A stretch of 63,803 bases of DNA, from contig DFNI01000015.1 of the NCBI GenBank assembly GCA_002375995.1, positions 1-63,803 on the forward strand, read 5' to 3'. How positions within the stretch are numbered: the stretch's first letter is position 1; each line of letters opens with the position of its first letter. A program made the translations under genes and the position numbers. The DNA is from Acetothermia bacterium UBA3571. Its GTDB lineage: Bacteria; Bipolaricaulota; Bipolaricaulia; Bipolaricaulales; Bipolaricaulaceae. Below, one piece after another: positions 56,988-63,803 of this stretch. Below the pieces are notes generated by a model. The model was not told the origin of the DNA and searched no databases. It saw only the letters and a program-made list of their open reading frames with translations.

Positions 56988-59900
56988 TCAGCTCCCTTCT
57001 CCGTAGGTGGGGATATATTGCAGCGAATCCCGGGCCCCCGCGAGGATCACCGCCATCTCCGCCGCAGCCCGTAGGTCCAGTTCCCCCGCGAACTCGCCCG
57101 CCTCTTCGAGTTCCACCGCGGAGAAGTCCGAGGAGATCTTGAACTTCGTGACGCGTGACGCGTGACGCGTGACGGAAAGGATGTAGCCGTCGGAGGTCCT
57201 TTCGAGGATGTAGAGGGTGTCCCCTTCTTTGCGGTAGATCTTCTCCCCGGTGATGTGGAACGCGTTTCCGCCCTCGGAATAGATGTCCTCCAGGCGCAAA
57301 AAGAGCCGCGGCTTCTCCTTCGCCGGGTCGCCCCGGTGGACGCAGAAGGTGGCGCAATTGCCGCATTCGTTGCAGAAATCGTCGATGTGGAGGATCTGGC
57401 GGCGCTGCTCCACCCGGAAGGGCTCCCGCCGCACCACCTCCAGCTTCCCCTCCCGAGGGGAAACCACCGGCACCTCCCAAGCCACGGGCTCCACGTAGTA
57501 GACCACGTTGGCGCGGTTGGGACATACCTCGACGCACTTGTCGCAGAGGAGCGAACACTGGAGGCACCGCAGGGCCTCCCTTTTCGCTTCCTCGGGCCCT
57601 ATTTCTGGGACGGCGGGTTCGAAACCGCGCCCGCGGGCGTGGCCGGGGACCACCGGGAGCTCTTTTCTGGCCCGGATCCGCTTGAGCCCCCCGAGCTCCT
57701 CCTCGGATAGCTCCGGACGCGGGATATCCGGGAGCGCAAACGGAATACCGAGATCCGTGCAGATGGCCTCCGCGGCCCGCATCCCCCATCCGGCGGCGGA
57801 GATGATGGATTTCACCCCGGGAGCGACGTCCCCGGCGGCGTATACCCGCTCCACCGACGTCCTCCCCCACTCGTCGGCCACTATCTCGCCGCGCTCGGCC
57901 GCCACCGCGCTCCCCTTCAGGAACGAGAGGTCCGCCTTGAGTCCGGTAGCGAAGATCACCGCTTCCACCGGGACCTCGAACTCGCTCCCCGGTATGAGCA
58001 CGGGCTTGCGGCGGCCATCGGGCCCGGGCTCCCCCAGCCGGTTCCGCACCAGCCGCAGGGCCACGACCCTCCCCCCCTCGGCCACGATCTCCGCCGGGGA
58101 GGCTAACTCCTCCACGCGGACCCCTTCTTCGAGGGCTTCCTCGAGCTCCTCGGGGGAGGCGGGCATCTCGGCGCGGCTCCTGCGGTAGTAGATGGTCACC
58201 TCGCCGCCCTCGCCCAGAAGCCTCAACGCCACCCGGGCGGCGTCCATGGCGGTATCTCCTCCTCCGATCACCGCCACCCGCTTCCCCAACGCCGGCCGCT
58301 CTCCGGCCCTTACCCGGCGGAGGAAGTCCAACGCTGGGTAGACCCCCCGGGGAAGGGCCCCATCGGGATCGATCCCCCGGATGAGGGGAGCGGCGTCTTC
58401 CTGAAGCCCCGCCGCGATGACCACCGCATCGAAGCCTTTCTCGAGCAATCTTTCCGGGGGCTCCGTGACCGGGGAGTTCGTGCGGATCTCCACCCCCAGC
58501 GAACGGATGAACTCGATATCAGCTTCGATCACCTCGTCCGGGAGCCGGAACGGCGGGATGAGCCACACCGTCCCCCCGGCACGCTCCCGGGCCTCGAACA
58601 CGGTCACCTCCACCCCGTTGAGGGCCAGGAAGTAAGCCGCGGAAAGCCCCGCCGGGCCGGACCCGATCACCGCTACTTTCCGTGACGCGTGACGCGTGAC
58701 GCGTGACGGGGAACGCTTCCCCAGTTGGAACGCGGCGCGCTTGAGGGCCCTGATCTCCACCGGCGCCTCGTAGTCGTTCCGAGTGCAACGGGTGCGACAG
58801 AGGTGAGTGCACACGTGGCCCGTGATCCCGGGGAAGGGGTTTTTTGAAAGAATCACCTGAAGGGCCTTGTCGAATTCCCCTTTCGCGATCCAATAGCAGT
58901 ACTCCGGCACATCCTGGGCCACAGCACATTGCTCCACACACGGCGCAACGACACAGTCGAAGAATTCAAGCCCCGATTCCACTTTAGGGGATCCGAACCG
59001 GAAGTACCGCTTCTTGTAGCGAGGATCTTTGAGGGATTTCAGGGCGAGCTCCTCCAACGCGGAAAGCCCCTCCCGGGAGTACTCCGAAAGCGACCCCGCT
59101 TCGGCCTCGCCCATCGCCCGCTCGAGCTCCTCGATGTACTGCCGGAATTTCCCGTAGCCTCCAGGCTTAAGGAGGTCGGAGCAGACCGTCACCGGCAGGG
59201 CTCCAGTGCGGAGCACTTGGGCCACGTTCAGGGCATCCACCCCGCCGACGTAGGAAACGTGGAGGTCCCCCGCGAACTCCTGCGCGAGCTTCCAGTAAAG
59301 GTTCACGGTGATGGGGAAAAGCGCCCGCCCGGACATGTACATCTCCTCCCCGGGAAGCGCCCCCTTCCAGTTGTCCACCGCCAGGGTGTTGGTGAGCTTC
59401 ACCCCAAAGGTGAGCCCGAGTTTTTTCGCCAGCTCCTTCAGGTTCCAGATGATCTTTACTGCATCGTCCCACTGGAGGTCTTTTTCAAACGATTCCCGCT
59501 TGAGCTTCACCTCGGTGAATCCCAGGACGTCGTGGAGGATCCGGGAGACTTCCTCGTAACCGAGCAGCGTGGGATTGAGCTTCACGAAGGTATGTAGCCC
59601 CCGCTCCTCCATGAGGTAGGCCGCGATCCGCTCGATCTCGTCCGGGGGACAGCCGTGCATGGTGGAGAGGGTCACGGAGTTCACGATCCGGGAGGGGATC
59701 TCGATGTCCGCGAACTCGGGGAATTTCTCCCGGATGATCCCCTGGACCTCGGCGAGCTCGGAGGAAGCGTCCTGGAGGCGGTCCATGAACCGCACCATGG
59801 GGGGGCTCGTGATCCCCTCGAGATCATAGCCCACCGACATGTTGAAGATGGTCTCGAAGGGAAGCTCCTCGAACCCCAGGAGGCGCCGCAGGATGTGGAC

Positions 59901-60290
59901 CAACGCCCAGGCGTTGATGTATTCCCACGCGGACTGATCCAGTTTCAGTTCCTGGGACCACTCCACATTGTAGCCCTCGTCCTCCATGTCGATGCAGGGA
60001 CGGGGGATCTCGAGCTCGTCGAGGATCTGGACGGTCTTGAGCTCGATGAACCGGGCACCACACAGCCAGGCGGAGAGGATGTTCTGCGAAAGCTGCGTGT
60101 GGGGCCCCGCGGCGGGGCCTACCGGGGTCCCGAGCGGCTCCCCCAGGAACTCGGTGCGGTAGGGCGCATCCGCCCGGGGCCGGAAGAACAACGTCTCGGG
60201 GATCCCGAATATCGACCGCCTCCCTCGGAACTCGGAAAGGATCCAGCGCAGGTGCACTTCAAACGGCTGCGGCCGCATCACATCGGACAT
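56988..60290 (-). CDS. ygfK: YgfK-like multidomain oxidoreductase (putative selenate reductase subunit)
   Basis: About 1100 aa in three parts. Residues 1-430 are a dihydroorotate-dehydrogenase-like barrel with VGPAAGPHTQLSQNILSAW. Residues ~450-930 resemble the GltD-type FAD/NAD(P) oxidoreductase: VAVIGSGPAGLSAAYFLALNG, VAVIGGGDTAMDAARVAL, VYAAGDVAPG. The rest has ferredoxin-like clusters CLQCSLLCDKCVEVCP and CNECGNCATFC. Start ATG 60290 (GGAGGGG 4 nt upstream) rather than the GTG before it. Two GTGACGC arrays are read in frame at residues ~528-537 and ~1039-1048. Proposed roles in this family are selenate reduction or selenium-dependent purine hydroxylase maturation. Confidence 0.9.
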   Translation of the reverse strand: MSDVMRPQPFEVHLRWILSEFRGRRSIFGIPETLFFRPRADAPYRTEFLGEPLGTPVGPAAGPHTQLSQNILSAWLCGARFIELKTVQILDELEIPRPCIDMEDEGYNVEWSQELKLDQSAWEYINAWALVHILRRLLGFEELPFETIFNMSVGYDLEGITSPPMVRFMDRLQDASSELAEVQGIIREKFPEFADIEIPSRIVNSVTLSTMHGCPPDEIERIAAYLMEERGLHTFVKLNPTLLGYEEVSRILHDVLGFTEVKLKRESFEKDLQWDDAVKIIWNLKELAKKLGLTFGVKLTNTLAVDNWKGALPGEEMYMSGRALFPITVNLYWKLAQEFAGDLHVSYVGGVDALNVAQVLRTGALPVTVCSDLLKPGGYGKFRQYIEELERAMGEAEAGSLSEYSREGLSALEELALKSLKDPRYKKRYFRFGSPKVESGLEFFDCVVAPCVEQCAVAQDVPEYCYWIAKGEFDKALQVILSKNPFPGITGHVCTHLCRTRCTRNDYEAPVEIRALKRAAFQLGKRSPSRVTRHASRKVAVIGSGPAGLSAAYFLALNGVEVTVFEARERAGGTVWLIPPFRLPDEVIEADIEFIRSLGVEIRTNSPVTEPPERLLEKGFDAVVIAAGLQEDAAPLIRGIDPDGALPRGVYPALDFLRRVRAGERPALGKRVAVIGGGDTAMDAARVALRLLGEGGEVTIYYRRSRAEMPASPEELEEALEEGVRVEELASPAEIVAEGGRVVALRLVRNRLGEPGPDGRRKPVLIPGSEFEVPVEAVIFATGLKADLSFLKGSAVAAERGEIVADEWGRTSVERVYAAGDVAPGVKSIISAAGWGMRAAEAICTDLGIPFALPDIPRPELSEEELGGLKRIRARKELPVVPGHARGRGFEPAVPEIGPEEAKREALRCLQCSLLCDKCVEVCPNRANVVYYVEPVAWEVPVVSPREGKLEVVRREPFRVEQRRQILHIDDFCNECGNCATFCVHRGDPAKEKPRLFLRLEDIYSEGGNAFHITGEKIYRKEGDTLYILERTSDGYILSVTRHASRVTKFKISSDFSAVELEEAGEFAGELDLRAAAEMAVILAGARDSLQYIPTYGEGS
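57148..57175 (+). repeat. GTGACGC heptamer element (locus 4)
   Basis: Three GTGACGC and one GTGACGG, preceded by GAACTTC (57141-57147), the same spacer as in locus 2. Read in frame by ygfK as SVTRHASRVT. Confidence 0.9.
58682..58709 (+). repeat. GTGACGC heptamer element (locus 5)
   Basis: Three GTGACGC and one GTGACGG, running into the palindromic GGGGAACGCTTCCCC (58708-58722). Read in frame by ygfK as SRVTRHASR immediately before the Rossmann strand KVAVIG. Confidence 0.9.
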
Positions 60291-60302
60291 CACGCCCCTC
60301 CA

Positions 60303-61625
60303 TCAAAGCCGATTCCACAACGCCTCCGCCGCCTCCCTCGCCTTGGCCATGGCTTCGTCCTCATCCACGTCCACCAATGCCCCGCCCCTCAACAGCACCT
60401 TCCCTGCCACGATGACCGTCTCCGGCAGAAGGCCCTCCGAGATCCCAGCGAAGAGGAGGTGCGACAGCAAGTTCCCCTCGTTCAGGGGGGTGGGCGGCCG
60501 GTAATCCCAGATAACCACGTCCGCGGCGTAGCCCTCGGCGAGCTTTCCGAAGGGGAGCCCGAAGAACTTCCCCGCGAGCTCGTAGTTGTGGCCTATGATC
60601 GCCAGGAGCTCGCCATCGCCCAGCACCGTGGGGTCCCCCGTGGCATGGTGGGCGAGAAGCCGTGCCGAAAGGAGCTCCCCCAGGATATCGGCACCGAACC
60701 CGTCGGTGCCGATGCCCACCTTGATCCCCCGGGAGAGCATCTTCACCACCTGGGCCGCGCCCACGGCGTTGTTCATGTTGGAGCGGGGGTTGTGGACGAT
60801 GCTCGCGGGACGCTGGGAGAGGAGCTCCAACTCCGCCCCGGAAAGCTGGATCCCGTGGATGAGGAGGGTGCCCTCTTTGAGGATCCCGAATTTATCCAGG
60901 CGTTCGGCGGTGCGCATCCCGTACTTCTGGAGCGCGTCCACGGGGTCCTCTTTTCCTTCGGCGAGGTGGATGTGGAAAGGAAGTCCCAAGGGCTCCGCCG
61001 CGGCGGCCGCCTTCTCCAGCGACTCATCCGAGAGGGTGAAGGACGCATGTAACCCCATGTGGGCGGAAGCGAGCTCGGGGACGAGGTCCTCCTTGGCGAA
61101 GCGGACGTTCTCCGCTATCCCCAAGTCCCGCTCCTCCATCCCACCCCGGTCGGTCACCTCATAACATAGATCGCACCGCATCCCGAGTTCGTCGGCCACC
61201 GCCCGCTTGATCGCCGAAAGCGACCCCTCGATGGCCGCGGGGGAGGCGTGGTGGTCGAAGATCGACGTTACCCCGCGCCGCAGGTGCCAGATCCCCCCCA
61301 CCAGTGCGGAGATGTAAACGTCGTCCAAGGTGAGGGACCGATCCAAAAGCCACCAGAGCTGCTCCAGGATCTCCCGGAAGCTCTGGGGGGAGAACTTCTT
61401 CAGGGGGATCCCCCGGGCGAGGGAAGAGTACAGATGCCCGTGGGCGTTCACGAGCCCCGGAGTGACGAGCTTTCCCTCGGCGTCGATGACCTCCGCCCCG
61501 GGGACATCGGGAGGCGCGCCACCCCCTATCGCCCCTATCCTTCCCCCATCGAGGACGAGATACCCGCGCTCGATGAAGGTCCCGCTGAAATCCGCTAAGG
61601 CCGCGTTGCTTATGATCGTCGCCAT
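60303..61625 (-). CDS. ssnA: SsnA-like amidohydrolase
   Basis: A 440-aa amidohydrolase of the chlorohydrolase/guanine deaminase group. Metal ligands in VTPGLVNAHGHLYSS and FHIHLAEGKEDP, then LIHGIQLS, IVHNPRSNMNNAVGAA and GIGTDGFGADI. SsnA is the usual neighbour of YgfK in nucleobase/selenium clusters; deamination of a purine or related heterocycle is likely. 12 nt before ygfK. The terminator at 61662 separates it from the binding-protein gene. Confidence 0.92.
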   Translation of the reverse strand: MATIISNAALADFSGTFIERGYLVLDGGRIGAIGGGAPPDVPGAEVIDAEGKLVTPGLVNAHGHLYSSLARGIPLKKFSPQSFREILEQLWWLLDRSLTLDDVYISALVGGIWHLRRGVTSIFDHHASPAAIEGSLSAIKRAVADELGMRCDLCYEVTDRGGMEERDLGIAENVRFAKEDLVPELASAHMGLHASFTLSDESLEKAAAAAEPLGLPFHIHLAEGKEDPVDALQKYGMRTAERLDKFGILKEGTLLIHGIQLSGAELELLSQRPASIVHNPRSNMNNAVGAAQVVKMLSRGIKVGIGTDGFGADILGELLSARLLAHHATGDPTVLGDGELLAIIGHNYELAGKFFGLPFGKLAEGYAADVVIWDYRPPTPLNEGNLLSHLLFAGISEGLLPETVIVAGKVLLRGGALVDVDEDEAMAKAREAAEALWNRL

Positions 61626-61661
61626 ATTGGGTCATTCTACCCCGCCGTTGCGTTCGGGGTA

Positions 61662-61687
61662 GCAAAAGAAAAGGGGGCCACCCCTTT
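61662..61687 (-). terminator. intrinsic terminator after the BMP-family binding protein
   Basis: Stem AAAGGGG (61670-61676) with CCCCTTT (61681-61687), 4-nt loop, followed on the minus strand by TTTTCTTTT. Placed between binding protein and ssnA. Confidence 0.75.
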
Positions 61688-61722
61688 ACAACGCGGAGAT
61701 GACCCCCCTCACCATGGCTCGA

Positions 61723-62874
61723 TCACTCCTCGGGCTCCCCCGGCCAAGGACCGACGACGCCCTCCACCGCCCACTGCATGGTGACCAGGGTCTCGTAGGA
61801 AGGCCAGGTGCCATCGGGGATGCGCAGGTTCCCTTTCCGGTCGTACACCGGGCCCTGGAACGGGTCGAAGGTAATCCCCGGATCGCCGAACTGCGAGTGG
61901 CGGATCATCACGAGGTCGTAGACGGAGATCTTCCCGAAGACGGGATGATCGACCACATAGGCCTTGAGCTCGTCCTCCCAGGCGGGGTTGATGGGCACCC
62001 CGAAGTCGGCCCCCATCTCCACCGCGCCCTGGGGAAGCGTCCACCAGTAGTCCACGTGGGCCAGGTTCTCCGTGGTGTAGATGCCCTCGTGGACCTTCAC
62101 GAGGAAGTCCTCGTAGATCTTCTCCCAGTGCACCAGCTGCCCCGAGACCACGTAGTCGGGGGCGAACTTCAACATGGGGGAGTAGTGGGCGAAGGAGGGG
62201 AGGCCGTTCTCCGCCGCCACCTGGACCACGGTGGGGGAGTCCTCGGTGAACGCGAACACATCACAGCCTTCCGCGATCAGAGCCTCGGTGGCCTCCTTGG
62301 CCGCCGCGGGGTCGTACCAGGAGTAGATCCAGCGCACGTGCACCTCGGCGTCGGGGTTCACCTCCCGGACCCCGAGGGTGAAGGCGTTGATGTGGCGCTT
62401 GAGCTCGGGGATGGGGTGGGCCGCCACGTACCCCACCTTTCCGCTCTTGGTCAATGCCCCGGCCATGAGGCCGTTGAGGTAGTAGACCTGGTAGAAGTCG
62501 GCCATATAGGTGGCCATGTTCTTGTAGCGCTTGAACCCGGAGCAGTGGGCGAAGATGATGTCGGGATAACGCATGGCAGCCTCCAGGGTCCCGTCCATGA
62601 ACCCGAAGCTCGTGGTGAAGATGACATTGCACCCCTGGGCCACCAGCCGGTCAATGATGGCGCCTTCTTGGCCCTCGGGCACCGACTCCACGTACACCGT
62701 CTCCAGCCAGTCGAACTTCTCGTCCACGATCCGGCGCGCGAGGTCGTGGGCGTGGGTCCAGCCATAATCCCCAATGGGGCCCACGTAGATGAACCCCGCC
62801 TTAATCTTCTCGGCCCCTAAGGTCACCAACCCCAAAAGGAGCACCACCGCCGACAAGAGAATAACTTTGCGCAT
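61723..62874 (-). CDS. BMP/Med-family (PnrA-like) ABC substrate-binding protein
   Basis: A 383-aa exported protein. ATG 62874 is chosen: GGAGGGGGTG lies upstream and a signal peptide (RKVILLSAVVLLLGLVTLGA) follows. IKAGFIYVGPIGDYGWTHAHDLARR, CNVIFTTSFGFMDGTLEAA and VGYVAAHPIPELKRHINAFTLG match the BmpA/PnrA family, whose known ligands are purine nucleosides. The cleaved end begins AEKIKAG with no lipobox Cys, so it may be free in the periplasm or cell exterior. Together with SsnA and YgfK this points to nucleoside or nucleobase use. Confidence 0.93.
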   Translation of the reverse strand: MRKVILLSAVVLLLGLVTLGAEKIKAGFIYVGPIGDYGWTHAHDLARRIVDEKFDWLETVYVESVPEGQEGAIIDRLVAQGCNVIFTTSFGFMDGTLEAAMRYPDIIFAHCSGFKRYKNMATYMADFYQVYYLNGLMAGALTKSGKVGYVAAHPIPELKRHINAFTLGVREVNPDAEVHVRWIYSWYDPAAAKEATEALIAEGCDVFAFTEDSPTVVQVAAENGLPSFAHYSPMLKFAPDYVVSGQLVHWEKIYEDFLVKVHEGIYTTENLAHVDYWWTLPQGAVEMGADFGVPINPAWEDELKAYVVDHPVFGKISVYDLVMIRHSQFGDPGITFDPFQGPVYDRKGNLRIPDGTWPSYETLVTMQWAVEGVVGPWPGEPEE

Positions 62875-62943
62875 CCTTTCACCCCCTCCTTGGGATTTGA
62901 AGCTTGTTCCTGGGATCTTTCCTCCCGGTATCACCTCCCTCCT

Positions 62944-63803
62944 TCAGCGCTGTCCCCGCACATACGGGAGTCCCAACGCTGCCGGGGCCCCCCGCCTCAC
63001 CTTCCGGAGCCCCGCCACGGCCAATACCAGTATAGCGAAGGCGTAGGGCATGAGCTTGAGGAACTCCGGCGGGAACCACCGCTGCAGCCGGTAAGCCAGA
63101 TGGTAAAGGCCGCCGAAGAGCACCACCCCGCCCACCGCCTGCAGGGGGTCCCACGCGGCGAAGATGGTGAGGGCGATCACGATCCACCCCATCCCCGCCG
63201 TCATCCCCTCGGTCCAAGAGGGACGGTACTCCACCGACAGGAACCCTCCCGCCACCCCGGCCAACACCCCCCCGAAGACCACACACAGGTACCGCACCGC
63301 GAACACGTTGATCCCCATGGCATCGGCGGTGGAAGGGGATTCCCCCACCGAACGGATCACGATCCCCCACCGGGTCTTGTAGAGGACGAACCAAAGGACC
63401 GCGGCCAAAACCAGTCCGATGTAGGTGAGGTAGCTGTGGTCACGGAAGAGCGCCGGGCCCAGGATGGGAATGTCCCCTAAGCCGGGGATGGTGGCCTTGG
63501 GGAGGGGATTCCGCAGGGAGATCCCCACCCACGAGGTCCCAAGGAGCCCCGAGAGCCCCAAGCCGAAGATGGTCAACGCCAGCCCCGAGACGTACTGGTT
63601 CGCCCGGAGGGTGATGGAGAAGAAGGCGTGGATCAGGGCCGAAAGCCCCCCCACGGCCGCCGCGGCCAGGATCCCGAGCCAGGGGTTCCCCGTAGATTGA
63701 GCCACGGCGAAGGCCGAGAGGGCCCCGAGGATCATCATCCCCTCTACCCCGAGGTTCACCACGCCCGCCCGCTCGGCGTAGATCTCCCCCAGGGTCCCCC
63801 ACA
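62944..63803 (-). CDS. ABC transporter permease of the BMP/nucleoside system, 5' end outside window
   Basis: At least 286 residues of a branched-chain/nucleoside-type permease. Near the edge it reads LGEIYAERAGVVNLGVEGMMILGA, the family signature; a further block is ANQYVSGLALTIFGLGLSGL, and VGESPSTADAMGINVFAVRY is the cytoplasmic coupling loop. The gene runs off the right edge. The ATPase and a second permease are expected immediately beyond it. Confidence 0.93.
   Translation of the reverse strand, partial: WGTLGEIYAERAGVVNLGVEGMMILGALSAFAVAQSTGNPWLGILAAAAVGGLSALIHAFFSITLRANQYVSGLALTIFGLGLSGLLGTSWVGISLRNPLPKATIPGLGDIPILGPALFRDHSYLTYIGLVLAAVLWFVLYKTRWGIVIRSVGESPSTADAMGINVFAVRYLCVVFGGVLAGVAGGFLSVEYRPSWTEGMTAGMGWIVIALTIFAAWDPLQAVGGVVLFGGLYHLAYRLQRWFPPEFLKLMPYAFAILVLAVAGLRKVRRGAPAALGLPYVRGQR

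Noticed and set aside
57600..57640. tRNA-like TPsiC-arm text (GGTTCGAAACC) around 57617
   Set aside because: It lies inside ygfK coding sequence and no acceptor or anticodon stem can be built around it.
55720..57870. 716-residue continuous frame joining YgfK-region sequence to the threonine synthase-like protein
   Set aside because: The upstream ~295 residues are an off-frame reading of ygfK; the zinc ribbon starts at ATG 56982, so there is no fusion protein.
54901..58709. GTGACGC arrays as a CRISPR array
   Set aside because: The units are 7 nt and contiguous, without 25-40-nt spacers, and no cas genes are near.
59655..61052. 465-codon plus-strand frame, and a similar one at 61699-62820
   Set aside because: Antisense shadows of ygfK/ssnA and the BMP gene respectively.

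Overview
This is a roughly 60% GC, gene-dense bacterial chromosome segment with Shine-Dalgarno sites, sigma-70-type promoters, many 4-nt ATGA/GTGA gene overlaps and a bacterial groESL operon. ThyX in place of ThyA, an Etf-linked lactate dehydrogenase, a YgfK/SsnA cluster and several peptide-type ABC importers suggest an anaerobic, probably thermophilic heterotroph. Candidatus Bipolaricaulota (Acetothermia/OP1) is my best guess, but there is no rRNA or marker here to prove it.

Layout. 0-2.3 kb: end fragment of an SDR L-threonine dehydrogenase and a WD40 protein. 2.4-9.6 kb (minus): a peptide/oligosaccharide ABC importer with a very long, apparently rearranged binding protein. 10-14.2 kb (plus): a second importer of the same class. 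14.2-20.7 kb: a degenerate tandem peptidase-MA-like protein, an orphan ParB-domain protein, groESL with a CIRCE-like operator, and an operon of a DUF2227 protein, RlpA and a double thioredoxin-fold protein. 20.7-25 kb: an RNase H-like DUF458 protein, dCTP deaminase interrupted by a 421-aa intein, thyX, an MBL hydrolase and a flavodoxin.

25-40.8 kb is a coherent cell-wall amino-sugar salvage island. It holds GntR1-nagB with dre-like operators, and a divergent pair of operons around 32.25 kb. The left arm is etfB-etfA-lactate dehydrogenase-nagA-MFS. The right arm is GntR2-binding protein-two permeases-murQ-anmK-AmiE-like hydrolase-unknown TIM-barrel-like protein. MurQ splits MurNAc-6-P into GlcNAc-6-P and D-lactate; NagA/NagB then give fructose-6-P, and the Etf-linked dehydrogenase can oxidise the lactate. 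I infer that the whole muramic acid molecule is used, under one shared control region.

40.8-49.6 kb: a class III aminotransferase, mutM (apparently starting at CTG), a glycosyltransferase, an amidohydrolase, Sua5, a PfpI protein, a decayed isomerase and an ATPase behind a perfect palindrome. 49.6-63.8 kb (minus): a nucleobase/selenium-molybdenum-hydroxylase-like cluster comprising a BMP-type ABC importer, SsnA, YgfK, a threonine synthase-like enzyme, [2Fe-2S] and FAD subunits, a MocA-like transferase, a giant GNAT fusion and an EamA exporter. The catalytic molybdopterin subunit is not in the window.

Structure not explained by ordinary genes includes: a dispersed GTGACGC heptamer element found at five loci and read in frame by two genes; hairpin terminators directly after four binding-protein genes, two of them running into a TATACT box; and several promoters whose -10 box lies only a few bases before the start codon.
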